Positions 36,298 through 45,586 of a stretch of 64,000 nucleotides of DNA are shown here, one piece after another. A program made the position numbers and the translations under genes. The stretch covers positions 1-64,000 of the forward strand of contig NZ_JYON01000007.1 of assembly GCF_000952155.1 (NCBI RefSeq). The letters are read 5' to 3'. Under the pieces are notes generated by a model. The model was given only the letters and a program-made list of their open reading frames with translations. It was not told the origin of the DNA and made no database searches. This stretch comes from Aliterella atlantica CENA595 (GTDB lineage: Bacteria; Cyanobacteriota; Cyanobacteriia; Cyanobacteriales; Chroococcidiopsidaceae). Position 1 is the stretch's first letter, and the number at the start of each line of letters is the position of its first letter.

Positions 36298-37728
36298 ATG
36301 TCTTACGCTCAAACGAAAACTCAGACAAAAGCTGGATATCAAGCTGGAGTTAAGGATTACCGTCTAACTTATTACACGCCCGACTATACACCAAAAGATA
36401 CAGATCTTTTGGCAGCATTCCGCATGACTCCCCAGCCAGGAGTACCACCAGAAGAAGCAGGCGCAGCCGTAGCTGCTGAGTCTTCTACAGGTACATGGAC
36501 AACTGTATGGACAGACTTGCTGACAGACCTAGATCGCTACAAAGGTCGTTGCTACGATATTGAGCCAGTTCCAGGTGAAGACAACCAGTATATTTGCTAC
36601 GTTGCTTATCCTTTGGATCTGTTTGAAGAAGGTTCTGTAACCAATATGTTGACCTCAATTGTAGGTAACGTATTTGGGTTTAAAGCATTGCGCGCATTGC
36701 GTTTGGAAGACTTGCGGATTCCAGTTGCTTACCTCAAGACATTCCAAGGTCCTCCTCACGGCATTCAAGTTGAGCGGGACAAATTGAACAAATACGGTCG
36801 TCCCTTGCTAGGTTGTACGATCAAGCCTAAGTTAGGTTTATCGGCGAAGAACTACGGTCGGGCAGTATATGAGTGTCTGCGCGGTGGTTTGGACTTCACC
36901 AAAGACGACGAAAACATTAACTCTGCACCATTCCAACGGTGGCGCGATCGCTTCTTATTCGTAGCAGATGCGATTCACAAATCCCAAGCAGAAACAGGTG
37001 AAATCAAAGGACATTACCTCAATGTCACCGCTCCTACTTGCGAACAAATGTTGCAGCGGGCTGAGTTTGCTAAAGAACTCAAGATGCCCATCATCATGCA
37101 CGACTACTTGACAGCAGGTTTTACAGCTAATACTACATTGGCTCGTTGGTGTCGCGACAACGGTATTTTGTTGCACATTCACCGCGCTATGCACGCTGTA
37201 ATCGACCGTCAAAAAAATCACGGCATTCACTTCCGCGTATTAGCTAAGTGCTTGCGGATGTCTGGTGGCGACCACATTCACACCGGAACTGTAGTAGGTA
37301 AGTTAGAAGGCGAACGCGGTATCACGATGGGCTTTGTAGACTTGCTCCGCGAAAACTACGTCGAGCAAGATAAGTCTCGCGGTATTTACTTCACTCAAGA
37401 TTGGGCTTCTATGGGTGGTGTAATGGCTGTTGCTTCTGGTGGTATCCACGTATGGCATATGCCTGCATTGGTAGAAATCTTCGGCGATGACTCAGTATTA
37501 CAGTTTGGTGGTGGAACATTAGGACACCCCTGGGGTAATGCTCCTGGAGCAACCGCTAACCGCGTAGCCCTAGAAGCTTGTATCCAAGCTCGTAACGAAG
37601 GTCGTAACCTAGCTCGTGAAGGTAACGACGTTATCCGCGAAGCTTGTAGATGGAGTCCCGAACTTGCTGTAGCTTGCGAACTTTGGAAGGAAATCAAGTT
37701 CGAGTTTGAAGCAATGGATACAGTCTGA
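36298..37728 (+). CDS. rbcL: RuBisCO large subunit (form IB)
   Basis: A 476-residue large subunit. It has the catalytic and carbamylation region [20 protein letters not shown] and earlier [13 protein letters not shown]. The closing loop 6 is [12 protein letters not shown]. The N-terminus [21 protein letters not shown] is typical of form IB cyanobacteria. It carboxylates ribulose-1,5-bisphosphate in the carboxysome. It heads the rbcL-rbcX-rbcS operon; rbcX starts 90 bp downstream. Confidence 0.99.
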   Translation: MSYAQTKTQTKAGYQAGVKDYRLTYYTPDYTPKDTDLLAAFRMTPQPGVPPEEAGAAVAAESSTGTWTTVWTDLLTDLDRYKGRCYDIEPVPGEDNQYICYVAYPLDLFEEGSVTNMLTSIVGNVFGFKALRALRLEDLRIPVAYLKTFQGPPHGIQVERDKLNKYGRPLLGCTIKPKLGLSAKNYGRAVYECLRGGLDFTKDDENINSAPFQRWRDRFLFVADAIHKSQAETGEIKGHYLNVTAPTCEQMLQRAEFAKELKMPIIMHDYLTAGFTANTTLARWCRDNGILLHIHRAMHAVIDRQKNHGIHFRVLAKCLRMSGGDHIHTGTVVGKLEGERGITMGFVDLLRENYVEQDKSRGIYFTQDWASMGGVMAVASGGIHVWHMPALVEIFGDDSVLQFGGGTLGHPWGNAPGATANRVALEACIQARNEGRNLAREGNDVIREACRWSPELAVACELWKEIKFEFEAMDTV

Positions 37729-37818
37729 TCTAAGTTCTGAGTTTTGAGTTTTAAATTGAGTTTTAACTTAAAATTTAAAACTCATAATTCATAACTATTT
37801 AAAGGCTGGGGCGCTTGT

Positions 37819-38229
37819 ATGGATCTCAAACAAATTGCTCAAAATACAGCTAAGACGCTGCAAAGTTACCTGACTTATCAGGCAGTGCGTACAGTTATAG
37901 GTCAGTTAAGCGAAACCGATCCGCCTACAAGCTTTTGGCTGCATAACTTCTCATCAAGAGAGAGGATTCAAGATGGAGAAGCTTATATCCAAGCTTTATT
38001 GCGGGAAAGGCAAGAATTAGCTTTTCGGATCTTGACAGTCAGGGCGCACTTAGCTGAGGAAATAGCTGACTTTTTGCCAGAGATGGTTCGTACCGGAATT
38101 CAGGCAGCGAATATGGAACATCGCCGCCAGTATCTAGAACGCATGACGCAGATAGATACAGCTAGCCCTAGCCCCAACCTAGAATCGCAAATTGGCTCAG
38201 AGCCAAATGTAGATAATCCATCTAGTTAA
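37819..38229 (+). CDS. rbcX: RuBisCO assembly chaperone RbcX
   Basis: A 136-residue helical protein with TAKTLQSYLTYQAVRTVIGQL and NFSSRERIQDGEAYI typical of RbcX. As a dimer it holds the C-terminal peptide of RbcL and promotes assembly of the L8 core. The long acidic/Ser tail after about residue 115 is variable in the family. It lies between rbcL and rbcS, the usual cyanobacterial order. Confidence 0.96.
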   Translation: MDLKQIAQNTAKTLQSYLTYQAVRTVIGQLSETDPPTSFWLHNFSSRERIQDGEAYIQALLRERQELAFRILTVRAHLAEEIADFLPEMVRTGIQAANMEHRRQYLERMTQIDTASPSPNLESQIGSEPNVDNPSS

Positions 38230-38274
38230 GTTCCATCTCAATCGTTTTTTTAAGCAACACACCCTGTCTAAGCT

Positions 38275-38598
38275 ATGCAAACTCTACCCAAACAGCAGCG
38301 GTTCGAGACTCTTTCTTACTTGCCGCCTTTAAGCGATCAGCAAATCGCCAAGCAAATCCAATACATTCTCGACAAAGGCTATATTCCGGCTGTCGAATTT
38401 AACGAAAATTCAGATCCAACAGTATTCTTCTGGACTTTGTGGAAGTTACCTTTGTTTGGTGCTAGAGGCACAGATGAGGTATTAAGCGAAGTTAGAGCTT
38501 GCCGTTCTGAGTATTCCAATTGCTATGTTAGAGTTGTAGGCTTTGACAATATCAAGCAGTGCCAAGTTCTCAGCTTTATCGTGCATAAGCCACGCTAA
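38275..38598 (+). CDS. rbcS: RuBisCO small subunit
   Basis: A 107-residue small subunit. It has [30 protein letters not shown], the [18 protein letters not shown] core and FIVHKP at the end, which are hallmarks of cyanobacterial RbcS. It completes the L8S8 holoenzyme. It is the third gene of the operon, 45 bp after rbcX. A strong hairpin follows at 38660-38698. Confidence 0.98.
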   Translation: MQTLPKQQRFETLSYLPPLSDQQIAKQIQYILDKGYIPAVEFNENSDPTVFFWTLWKLPLFGARGTDEVLSEVRACRSEYSNCYVRVVGFDNIKQCQVLSFIVHKPR

Positions 38599-38659
38599 GT
38601 CTAAGTCTTAAGTTTGAGCACATAATTGGGAACTAGGCAAATAATTTGTGATTAGTTCA

Positions 38660-38698
38660 AATAGGAGAGGTGGACTTATATCGTCTGCCCCTCCTATT
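38660..38698 (+). terminator. Hairpin downstream of rbcS
   Basis: A 16-bp stem (AATAGGAG... pairing with ...CTCCTATT, with a few G:U or mismatched pairs) and a 7-base loop. There is no T run, so it may stabilise or attenuate transcripts between rbcS and the activase gene instead of acting as a classical terminator. Confidence 0.6.
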
Positions 38699-38852
38699 TA
38701 TTGGTATCAAGGCTTACGTGCAGTTAAAGGGGATACAAATTACAAAGGCACGTTCGCGAAGTGTAGCCAAGCATTTAAGACGCGAAGTAATTCAGAAGTC
38801 AGAAAATCTTAATATTGATAAGTAGAGCCAGGACTAAGCAACTTCCTAATAT

Positions 38853-40172
38853 ATGAGTTATTACATTTCTCCACGCTTTCTAGATAAATTAGCAGTTCAC
38901 ATTACCAAAAATTTCCTCGATCTTCCTGGAGTGCGCGTACCGCTAATTCTTGGCATTCACGGGCGTAAAGGTGAAGGCAAGTCTTTTCAATGCGAGTTAG
39001 TTTTTGAGCGCATGGGCGTTGAAGCTATTCATATGTCGGCTGGGGAGTTAGAAAGCCCAGATGCAGGCGACCCGGCTAGATTAATTCGCTTGCGCTATCG
39101 AGAAGCCGCAGAATTAATTAAGGTGCGCGGTAAGATGTGCGTATTGATGATCAATGACTTGGATGCAGGTGCAGGTAGGTTTGATGGCGGTACGCAATAT
39201 ACGGTTAATACGCAGTTGGTAAACGGCACTTTGATGAATATTGCCGACAATCCCACAGACGTGCAATTGCCTGGAAGTTATGACGCGACACCGTTGCATA
39301 GAGTGCCAATTATTGTTACGGGTAATGACTTTTCTACGCTGTACGCACCGCTAATTCGTGACGGGCGGATGGAAAAGTTTTATTGGCTACCCGATCGCGC
39401 AGATAAGGTAGGCATTGTTAAAGGTATATTTGAGCAGGATAATCTGCCAAGTGGGGATATTGAAAGACTTGTAGATACATTTGTCAATCAACCAGTGGAT
39501 TTCTTTAGTGCGCTGCGATCGCGCATCTACGACGAACAAATCCGCGACTTTATTCACAATACTGGTTTTGAAAAAGTATCGCTGCGGGTAGTTAATAGCG
39601 CTGAAGGAAAGCCTAACTTCAGTAAGCCTAATTTTCAACTGCCGCGCTTGCTGGAATATGCCAATATGATGGTCAAAGAGCAACAGCAAGTCCAAAATTC
39701 CGGTTTAGTTAGGGAATACAATCAAGCATTGCTAGGAAATGGCGATCGCCCTAATAATAATTCTCCAGGCGCAAATAACGATCGACCTGCACCACCCACA
39801 CCAAAACAGCCGGTACAACTGCAAACAGAACCAAAGCAGCAAGCAGGACAATTTCATTACTCTGATAATTACTTCAATCCGCTAGCTAACTACAATGAGG
39901 TGTTAAGCGATCGCATCGGACTAGAAACTCTAGAGCGGCTGCGTAGAGATCTGACACAAGGCTATCACATCGGAGTTGAGTTTGTAGATAAGCGCAGGTT
40001 TGCCATGAATTCGTGGCAAAGTTGCGGGCAAATTATTACTGGCGAATCAGAAGCAATAATTGCAATCGAGTCATGTTTGCTCGATCATGAAGATGATTAC
40101 GTGCGCCTATTTGGCATCGATCCTAATGGCAAACGACGCTTGTGGGAAAAAATCGTGCATCGCCCTAAGTAA
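38853..40172 (+). CDS. rca: Cyanobacterial RuBisCO activase with small-subunit-like domain
   Basis: A 439-residue AAA+ protein. Walker A is GIHGRKGEGKS (34-44) and Walker B is VLMINDLDAGAG. After a Pro/Gln-rich linker (about 295-335) a C-terminal domain from about 345 resembles RbcS (LETLERLRRDLTQGYHIGVEF and YVRLFGID), the SSUL module that ties activase to RuBisCO condensates in carboxysomes. Rca removes inhibitory sugar phosphates from RuBisCO. It lies 254 bp after rbcS in the same direction; it may be partly co-transcribed. Confidence 0.94.
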   Translation: MSYYISPRFLDKLAVHITKNFLDLPGVRVPLILGIHGRKGEGKSFQCELVFERMGVEAIHMSAGELESPDAGDPARLIRLRYREAAELIKVRGKMCVLMINDLDAGAGRFDGGTQYTVNTQLVNGTLMNIADNPTDVQLPGSYDATPLHRVPIIVTGNDFSTLYAPLIRDGRMEKFYWLPDRADKVGIVKGIFEQDNLPSGDIERLVDTFVNQPVDFFSALRSRIYDEQIRDFIHNTGFEKVSLRVVNSAEGKPNFSKPNFQLPRLLEYANMMVKEQQQVQNSGLVREYNQALLGNGDRPNNNSPGANNDRPAPPTPKQPVQLQTEPKQQAGQFHYSDNYFNPLANYNEVLSDRIGLETLERLRRDLTQGYHIGVEFVDKRRFAMNSWQSCGQIITGESEAIIAIESCLLDHEDDYVRLFGIDPNGKRRLWEKIVHRPK

Positions 40173-40185
40173 ACATACGAAATGA

Positions 40186-40214
40186 GTAGGGTGCGTTTTC
40201 AAAACGCACCCTAC
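40186..40214. terminator. 29-bp perfect palindrome between convergent genes
   Basis: Two perfect 14-base arms (GTAGGGTGCGTTTT and its reverse complement) around a single C. It sits between the convergent ends of rca (40172) and the 2H phosphoesterase gene (40228), so it probably ends both transcripts. It belongs with the elements at 31631 and 35121. Confidence 0.75.
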
Positions 40215-40227
40215 AATTGCGATCGCA

Positions 40228-40809
40228 CTACAAGGAATCGGTTTGATTATTCAAGGCTTTAACAACAGGAAACTGCTCTTCAATTTCCCACCTCTTACTA
40301 TTATGCTTGAGTAACGTTAAGTCACTAGCTACAAATTCATAATCTAACTGCTGGTGTTGAAATTCTGCCCACGCAGCTTTAAAGTTTGGTTTGCTCAAAT
40401 CTTTAAAACCAACAGTCATGTGTGGAGAGAAACTGCGACTTTTAGCTTTAGCATCAATAATCTTTAACTCGGTTGCTAACGTTGAGGCTAAATTGCTTTG
40501 CAATTCTAATAAAGGCTGAGTTTTGACAACATTGATATAAATAACTCGCGGCGGAAAAGCAGCAAAGCCATCAAGCGTTACTTTTACTCTAGCTTGAGAA
40601 TTAGCAAACTTGCTCAAGCAGCCTCTTAACGGCGCAATTTCCTCATCTAGCAGTGGAAACGGCGGTTGCAGAGTAATGTGAGGGGGAGATTTGAGGGCTG
40701 CACGACTATTATAACGATCGGCAAAGTGTTGCTTAATAGCATGAGCGCGATCGCTGACTTCTTGTGGCGGTAGTAGAGCAATAAAAAAAAGATTTTTGGG
40801 TGAATTCAT
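40228..40809 (-). CDS. 2H phosphoesterase (2'-5' RNA ligase-like)
   Basis: A 193-residue protein with the two HxT motifs of the 2H superfamily: SPPHITLQPPF and SPHMTVGF. These supply the catalytic histidines of LigT/ThpR-type 2'-5' RNA ligases and cyclic phosphodiesterases. No signal peptide. It is convergent with rca and divergent from the SRP RNA gene. The true substrate cannot be told from sequence. Confidence 0.87.
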   Translation of the reverse strand: MNSPKNLFFIALLPPQEVSDRAHAIKQHFADRYNSRAALKSPPHITLQPPFPLLDEEIAPLRGCLSKFANSQARVKVTLDGFAAFPPRVIYINVVKTQPLLELQSNLASTLATELKIIDAKAKSRSFSPHMTVGFKDLSKPNFKAAWAEFQHQQLDYEFVASDLTLLKHNSKRWEIEEQFPVVKALNNQTDSL

Positions 40810-40843
40810 GAGCAGAGTTGTGCAGCACCGTTATTATCGATGC

Positions 40844-40849
40844 TACAAT
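40844..40849 (+). promoter_or_regulatory. Probable -10 box of the SRP RNA gene
   Basis: TACAAT lies about 12 bases before the expected 5' end of the RNA. A TTGTGC at 40818-40823 could be the -35 box but the 20-bp spacer is long. Confidence 0.5.
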
Positions 40850-40860
40850 CAAATTTAGAC

Positions 40861-40953
40861 CTGGACCCATGCGATCGCAACGCCTAAATCTTGTCAGGAC
40901 CGGAAGGTAGCAGCAATACGGGATGCTTGTGGTAGGCGTGGAATCCGGGTCCC
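40861..40953 (+). ncRNA. ffs: Signal recognition particle RNA, small (4.5S-type)
   Basis: The conserved apical hairpin of domain IV is clear: GTCAGGACCGGAAGG, then TAGCAGCAATACGGGATGC. The terminal stem pairs TGGACCC (40862-40868) with GGGTCC (40947-40952). Size of about 95 nt fits the bacterial small SRP RNA, partner of Ffh in co-translational membrane targeting. End positions are approximate to a few bases. It precedes the phasin-like gene by about 30 bp. Confidence 0.93.
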
Positions 40954-40981
40954 TTGGTTCAAAGGATACGGAGCTTTCACC

Positions 40982-41359
40982 ATGCCTGGTTTTGGAGATA
41001 TCGTACAAAAAGCTTTTTATCTTGGTGTTGGTTTGGCTTCTTATGCAGGCGAAAAAGCAGGGGGCAAATTCTCAGAACTGCGATCGCAAGCTCAGAAACT
41101 AGCAGACGAAATGGTTGCTCGTGGCGAAATGAATACCGAAGAAGCCAAAAAGTTTGTTGAAGATATGATGCAAAAAGCTGGGCAAACTCCAGAAGCAGGT
41201 AGTACAAGTACCAATAGTTCGCCTGCGGAACCTCGCCGGATTGAGATTCTTTCTGATGACGAACCTACCTCGCGCTCGCAAGTTCAGGATGTAGATAAGC
41301 TACGCGAACAAGTGCTGGGATTGCAAGAAGAATTAAAAAATCTTAAGCGCGATAAATAG
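40982..41359 (+). CDS. Phasin-like/coiled-coil protein
   Basis: A 125-residue protein. The N-terminal part (GDIVQKAFYLGVGLASYAGEK) and the helical KLADEMVARGEMNTEEAKKFV resemble short phasin-family proteins that coat polyhydroxyalkanoate granules. A Ser/Pro/Thr-rich linker is followed by a coiled coil (DKLREQVLGLQEELKNLKRD). Function is not certain; PHA genes are not nearby. The ATG sits about 30 bp after the SRP RNA and could share its promoter. Confidence 0.68.
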   Translation: MPGFGDIVQKAFYLGVGLASYAGEKAGGKFSELRSQAQKLADEMVARGEMNTEEAKKFVEDMMQKAGQTPEAGSTSTNSSPAEPRRIEILSDDEPTSRSQVQDVDKLREQVLGLQEELKNLKRDK

Positions 41360-41442
41360 CAATAAGTAGAAAATTTTAGTTATATATAGAACGTAGCGAT
41401 CGCTGCAAGTAAAATATTTAGTCAATAAATGCCCACAAATCT

Positions 41443-41835
41443 ATGGAAAAGTGGCAAAAAGAATTCTTTGAGATAGTAGAAAACGTTACTGAGGAAGTAG
41501 ACCAGTTTTTCTCAGATATTACAGGCGTATGGGATGCAATGTTTGAGCTATCAGAAGCGATCGCTCAAGAAGTACAGCAAACAATTGTTACAGAAATCGA
41601 TCAGTATTTAAATGATTGGGCTGAACCTTTGTTCGATCTCTACGGTGACGATTTGCTAGATGATTTCGAGCAGACTTTTCCCTACCAAGTTACTCCCACT
41701 GTCGAACGTCACCCTGCTTGTATTGGCTGCGCTAACTATCACGGTCAAGTTTATTCGGGAAACTTGTTAGTTTGCGGTATGCATCCATATGGGTGGGAAG
41801 ACGAGCAATGTCCAGACTGGGAACAAGAAAATTAG
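41443..41835 (+). CDS. Conserved hypothetical with C-terminal four-Cys motif
   Basis: A 130-residue acidic protein. The N-terminal 80 residues are helical and rich in Glu/Asp. The C-terminal part has four cysteines and a His in the pattern HPACIGCANYHG...LLVCGMHPYG...EQCPDW, suggesting a metal site (zinc or Fe-S). I recognise no named family. It lies 18 bp before queF in the same direction and may be in an operon with it. Confidence 0.65.
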   Translation: MEKWQKEFFEIVENVTEEVDQFFSDITGVWDAMFELSEAIAQEVQQTIVTEIDQYLNDWAEPLFDLYGDDLLDDFEQTFPYQVTPTVERHPACIGCANYHGQVYSGNLLVCGMHPYGWEDEQCPDWEQEN

Positions 41836-41853
41836 TCTTATAAAACTATAGAA

Positions 41854-42300
41854 ATGATCGATAACTCATTATCTGTGCAGGAATTATCCGAGCAATCGAG
41901 CGCAGAAACTCAATCCCCCACAGTTGAACTGAAATATGGCGAACGCGAGATTGAGACAGGGAAACTGATAACTTTCCCCAATCCGCGTGTAGGGCGGAGG
42001 TACGATATTCACGTCACGCTACCAGAATTTACCTGTAAGTGTCCGTTTTCAGGTTATCCAGATTTCGCGACGATTTACATCACCTACGTTCCCGACAAAT
42101 CGGTAGTGGAATTGAAGGCAATTAAGCTGTATATCAATAGTTATCGCGATCGCTATATTTCGCACGAAGAATCAATTAATCAAATCTTAGATGACTTTGT
42201 AGCAGCTTGCGACCCCTTAGAAGCTTATGTTAAAGGAGATTTTTCGCCACGCGGTAACGTACATACAGTAATTGAAGTGCGTCACCAGAAGCCTGTATAG
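41854..42300 (+). CDS. queF: NADPH-dependent 7-cyano-7-deazaguanine reductase
   Basis: A 148-residue unimodular QueF. The active-site block is EFTCKCPFSGYPDFA, with catalytic Cys63 and Asp70 by analogy to the B. subtilis Cys55/Asp62, and the substrate-binding ELKAIKLYINSYRD follows. It reduces preQ0 to preQ1 for queuosine modification of tRNA. The N-terminal about 20 residues (rich in Ser/Glu) are outside the catalytic fold. Confidence 0.95.
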   Translation: MIDNSLSVQELSEQSSAETQSPTVELKYGEREIETGKLITFPNPRVGRRYDIHVTLPEFTCKCPFSGYPDFATIYITYVPDKSVVELKAIKLYINSYRDRYISHEESINQILDDFVAACDPLEAYVKGDFSPRGNVHTVIEVRHQKPV

Positions 42301-42339
42301 GGTCTTTGGGAGGATATATTGAGTAAACGCGATCGCGCT

Positions 42340-42990
42340 TTATCGACCTTGAGTAAATTCGCGTACCCACTGACGGAAGGCTTTTAGAGTCTGGCTTCGT
42401 CCTTCTGTTTGACTGCGAGTAAGGAACAGAGAAATACCGTCAATGATGGGAAAATTAGGAAAGTGAGGACTAAAATTTGCATCTTGATACTGCCCATTTT
42501 GCAATAGACTGATTCGCAGTTGTCCATCCTCAAACCGCCACAGTTCTAAAACTCCAAGTGATTGATAAGCATCAAGTTCAGTTTTGGATGTAACATCTAC
42601 TTCAATCGCCAAATCTGGAGGTGGATCGATGCTTAGATCGATTCGATCTTTGCCAATCATTTGAGCAAAATTTTCTATATAAAAACAGTCATCCGGTTCA
42701 ACTCCTTTCGCCATATCTTGACGCTTAAATGTGCTAGAACCAAAACACTCATTATCTACATTAAGCTCTTCTAGAAGAATTTTGACCATATCGCCAATCA
42801 AAACCTTAGCTTTTTCGTGTTTTGGTGAAGGCATCCGAATTTCTAAAATTCCATCACTATAAGCAACTCGACAAGCGCGTTTATTGCCTAGCTCATCTAA
42901 AATAGCTTCAAATTCGTCCCATTTGACCTCTTGAAGCTGAATGCGCTGACCTGGGTAAACGACCAGTTGGCGAAGCTGAAGCGTGACCAT
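42340..42990 (-). CDS. Uma2 (DUF820) family endonuclease-like protein
   Basis: A 216-residue PD-(D/E)xK-like protein of the Uma2 family, which is multi-copy in cyanobacteria. The catalytic pattern is VEPDDCFYIEN, then DLAIEVDVTSKTE. The N-terminal region VYPGQRIQLQEVKWDEFEAIL is typical. Biological role is not known. It is monocistronic and convergent with queF. Confidence 0.9.
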   Translation of the reverse strand: MVTLQLRQLVVYPGQRIQLQEVKWDEFEAILDELGNKRACRVAYSDGILEIRMPSPKHEKAKVLIGDMVKILLEELNVDNECFGSSTFKRQDMAKGVEPDDCFYIENFAQMIGKDRIDLSIDPPPDLAIEVDVTSKTELDAYQSLGVLELWRFEDGQLRISLLQNGQYQDANFSPHFPNFPIIDGISLFLTRSQTEGRSQTLKAFRQWVREFTQGR

Positions 42991-43053
42991 TACGAGTTGC
43001 CAATAAGTACGATCTTAGTATAGCTATCGCTATCAGTCAGCTTCATCATCTGT

Positions 43054-44448
43054 CTAAGATGCGATCGCTTTTTCTGTTTCTTTTTCTTGCGGCTGAGGAG
43101 CAATTTGAGCCAATATATCGAGCATTTCTTGTTCAAAGGCTACTTGCGCTCGATTAGTTCTACCGCCTACATAAAAACGCCCATCTGCTTGCAAAGCCCA
43201 AATTTGCGAGTGAGAAACATAACTCATAACTACACCAATCATTAATAAAGCAAAGCCAGTGTAAACAATTGGTACGCTGGGGTCGGCTTTGATTTGCAAT
43301 CCTGTAGAACCAATAAGTTCGACAATTTTCAGCGTTACGCCATTAACTTCCGCAGACATTCCGGCGCGGAGAGTAGAAACTAGCTGCCCTTTGGTGTCGT
43401 ATAGCAGTAGCATTCCCTGTAAGTCTCTAGCTAGTAGAGATACGCCTTCACTCAAATCGGGTTTGGTTGGTATCCACGTCGCCCAAATTCTGCCTTGTCC
43501 GTTGGTATTTAGTTTTGCCATTGGTAGCTGCAAAACAGGGCTTTTATTTAAGCGAACGCGAATCCCAGAAATTCCCCAGTCTGTTTGATAAAAAGTTACA
43601 CCTTTATAACGCAGAGGTTCGTTAACGAAAATTGTTTTGCGCTTAACTTCTTGTCCTTGTTTGTCTAGAACTGATAGGTCGGAATAAAATTGGTCGATAC
43701 CGCCGCTGGGCGTATAGTCGATCCAAAACCGATTTACGCGCATAGACCAGTCTTTAGGAATTTGCGGTGCAGCCCAAGGTCCAGCATCTACAATATTTTG
43801 GACGGCAAAGTTTTCACCGCTAGGGACCATTTCTTGACCGATAAATCCAGTCATTGCGCCCCAAATCCCACCAGCAAGAATTACAACAATGCCGATATGA
43901 ACTATAATCGGTCCAAGCTTTCCGGCGATGCCTTTACGGGCGTATAAGTTGTTATTTTCACCTGCAAATACTTTGTAGCGACGGTTGTTGAGGATTTGAG
44001 TTAGTTCAGCTAGCGTTCCTGTTTCTAGTTCTGCACTCAAAGCTAGTTTTTGGAACTGACGGGCTTTATCGTAAAACTTCCATTTCCGAGATGCTTTGAG
44101 GGCTGGTAGTTGTCTGGTAAAGGTGCAAGCTGTCAAACTCGTGCCAAACAATATTAATAAAGATAGATACCACCAAGTTCGATATACATGGTCTAAACCT
44201 AAAGCTAAAAGAACTTTCCAGCTAAGGAAACCAAACAAGGCTGGATCTTCAGGATAGTTAGCTTGGTAAAAGGCGGGTGACTGTCCTTGTTCGATTACAG
44301 TACCAGTAATACTAAAAAGTGCGATCGCCAAGAGCAACAAAATCGCCAAGCGTAAATCTGTTAGTACGGGCAAAAACTCCTGTTTGAAGAACTTTTGAGG
44401 AGCAGACCATATAGACGATTTTGCTAAAGATGTTTCTTCTAAAGTCAT
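43054..44448 (-). CDS. ccs1: Cytochrome c biogenesis protein Ccs1/ResB
   Basis: A 464-residue membrane protein of the ResB/Ccs1 family. It has helices near residues 33-55, 75-125, 180-205 and 390-415 and a large lumenal region ([26 protein letters not shown]). With CcsA it delivers and attaches haem to apocytochromes in the thylakoid lumen (system II). It follows ccdA by 4 bp, the usual thiol-supply partner. Confidence 0.94.
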   Translation of the reverse strand: MTLEETSLAKSSIWSAPQKFFKQEFLPVLTDLRLAILLLLAIALFSITGTVIEQGQSPAFYQANYPEDPALFGFLSWKVLLALGLDHVYRTWWYLSLLILFGTSLTACTFTRQLPALKASRKWKFYDKARQFQKLALSAELETGTLAELTQILNNRRYKVFAGENNNLYARKGIAGKLGPIIVHIGIVVILAGGIWGAMTGFIGQEMVPSGENFAVQNIVDAGPWAAPQIPKDWSMRVNRFWIDYTPSGGIDQFYSDLSVLDKQGQEVKRKTIFVNEPLRYKGVTFYQTDWGISGIRVRLNKSPVLQLPMAKLNTNGQGRIWATWIPTKPDLSEGVSLLARDLQGMLLLYDTKGQLVSTLRAGMSAEVNGVTLKIVELIGSTGLQIKADPSVPIVYTGFALLMIGVVMSYVSHSQIWALQADGRFYVGGRTNRAQVAFEQEMLDILAQIAPQPQEKETEKAIAS

Positions 44449-44452
44449 TTAT

Positions 44453-45193
44453 TTAAAATATTCCTGCGGGAATCCGCAATAATAGCGAAAATACACCAAA
44501 TCCTACTAAGATAGCCCCACTTACTGGGTTAATCCATCCCGACCACCGCCGCAACTCTAGCAGTTTTTTAATTGTTGCTGTGAATGTTCCAGCTAATACT
44601 AGCGGTGCAACGTGACCTGCTGTATAAGCAAGTAGCAATCCTGCACCTAAAGCTAGATCGCCTGTGGTCGCAATCCAAGCAAGTAGAGTTGCTAAAACTG
44701 GCGTGCTGCAAGGCGAAGCAACTACACCGAAGGTTAAACCAATTAAATAAGAACGCACTGCTGGGGGTAAATCTTTGGAAACCCAATCTGTACCTCCAAA
44801 TGAAGGTAATTGTAAAGGTAAAGCTTCCAGTAAATTTAAGCCCATCAAAATCGCAATAATGCTAACTATAATAGGCAAACCAATACCTATTTGCCCGTAA
44901 ACTTGTCCGACCAATGCTGCTACTACGCCCAAGACTGCTAATGTAGTTGCAAGACCTAGGGCAAACCACGTAGATGCGATCGCAGCTTGCAGGCGATTTT
45001 TGGTTTCATAGCCACCGATATAGCCAATTGTAATCGGCAGCATCGACAGCATACAAGGAGTTAAGCTCGTCAGCAATCCAGCAGTAAAAATGATGGCAAT
45101 ACTTGCCCAGCTAAGATGTATGAGTTGGCTAGAAACTAGATTATCGGCAAACTGTTCTAGTTCGTATAGTTGATTTTGCAATGTATCTAGCAT
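44453..45193 (-). CDS. ccdA: Thiol-disulfide transmembrane protein CcdA
   Basis: A 246-residue membrane protein with six predicted helices. One conserved Cys lies in LTSLTPCMLSMLPITIGY and the second in FGVVASPCSTPVLATLL, the pair that passes electrons across the membrane to reduce apocytochrome thiols. It is operonic with ccs1 (4-bp gap). The divergent ribbon-helix-helix gene starts 141 bp away. Confidence 0.95.
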   Translation of the reverse strand: MLDTLQNQLYELEQFADNLVSSQLIHLSWASIAIIFTAGLLTSLTPCMLSMLPITIGYIGGYETKNRLQAAIASTWFALGLATTLAVLGVVAALVGQVYGQIGIGLPIIVSIIAILMGLNLLEALPLQLPSFGGTDWVSKDLPPAVRSYLIGLTFGVVASPCSTPVLATLLAWIATTGDLALGAGLLLAYTAGHVAPLVLAGTFTATIKKLLELRRWSGWINPVSGAILVGFGVFSLLLRIPAGIF

Positions 45194-45310
45194 GACTATC
45201 CAGCAGGTATTGCTTGTTACTGCTCAATTTTAACTTAGTTGATAAAGTCAAGTAAATGTAATTAGATGTAACTATTTATACTTTATTAGATAGATAGAAA
45301 GTTATATAAT

Positions 45311-45326
45311 ACTCAAATATTTAAGT
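45311..45326. promoter_or_regulatory. Candidate operator (imperfect palindrome) upstream of the RHH gene
   Basis: ACTCAAATATTTAAGT is a palindrome with one mismatched pair, lying between a TATAAT (45305-45310) and the ATG at 45335. This is where an autorepressing ribbon-helix-helix protein would be expected to bind. It is an inference from position only. Confidence 0.4.
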
Positions 45327-45334
45327 ATAAATCT

Positions 45335-45580
45335 ATGGCAAATGTAAAGACAGCCATTTCCATGCCAGAGTCATTGTTTCAGGAAGTAGAAGCGCTCGCT
45401 AGCGAGTTACAAGTTTCTCCCAGTGGGATAATGGAGCTTACTATAGCTGAATTTGTCCGCAGCTATCAAAACGAACAACTGTTAGAGAAAATTAACGCTG
45501 CTTACAGTGATGATGCAGAGGAAGAAGTTTTACAGCCATATTTTCGTCATCGCCATCGACAAGTTGCTGAAAGAGAATAA
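45335..45580 (+). CDS. Ribbon-helix-helix (MazE/CopG-like) DNA-binding protein
   Basis: An 81-residue protein with the ribbon-helix-helix pattern VKTAISMPESLFQEVEALAS, then a helix ending QLLEKINAAY. This resembles cyanobacterial MazE-type antitoxins that are normally followed by an overlapping mazF. Here the next gene, 6 bp on, encodes a repeat protein and no MazF or PIN toxin is found. It may be an autorepressor of the pair. A perfect TATAAT lies at 45305-45310. Confidence 0.75.
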   Translation: MANVKTAISMPESLFQEVEALASELQVSPSGIMELTIAEFVRSYQNEQLLEKINAAYSDDAEEEVLQPYFRHRHRQVAERE

Positions 45581-45586
45581 GATAAA

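Noticed and set aside
38740-38800. Possible cyanobacterial dispersed repeat with a TTCGCGAAG core downstream of rbcS
   Set aside because: Only one partial copy is seen here, so it cannot be supported as a repeat from this window.
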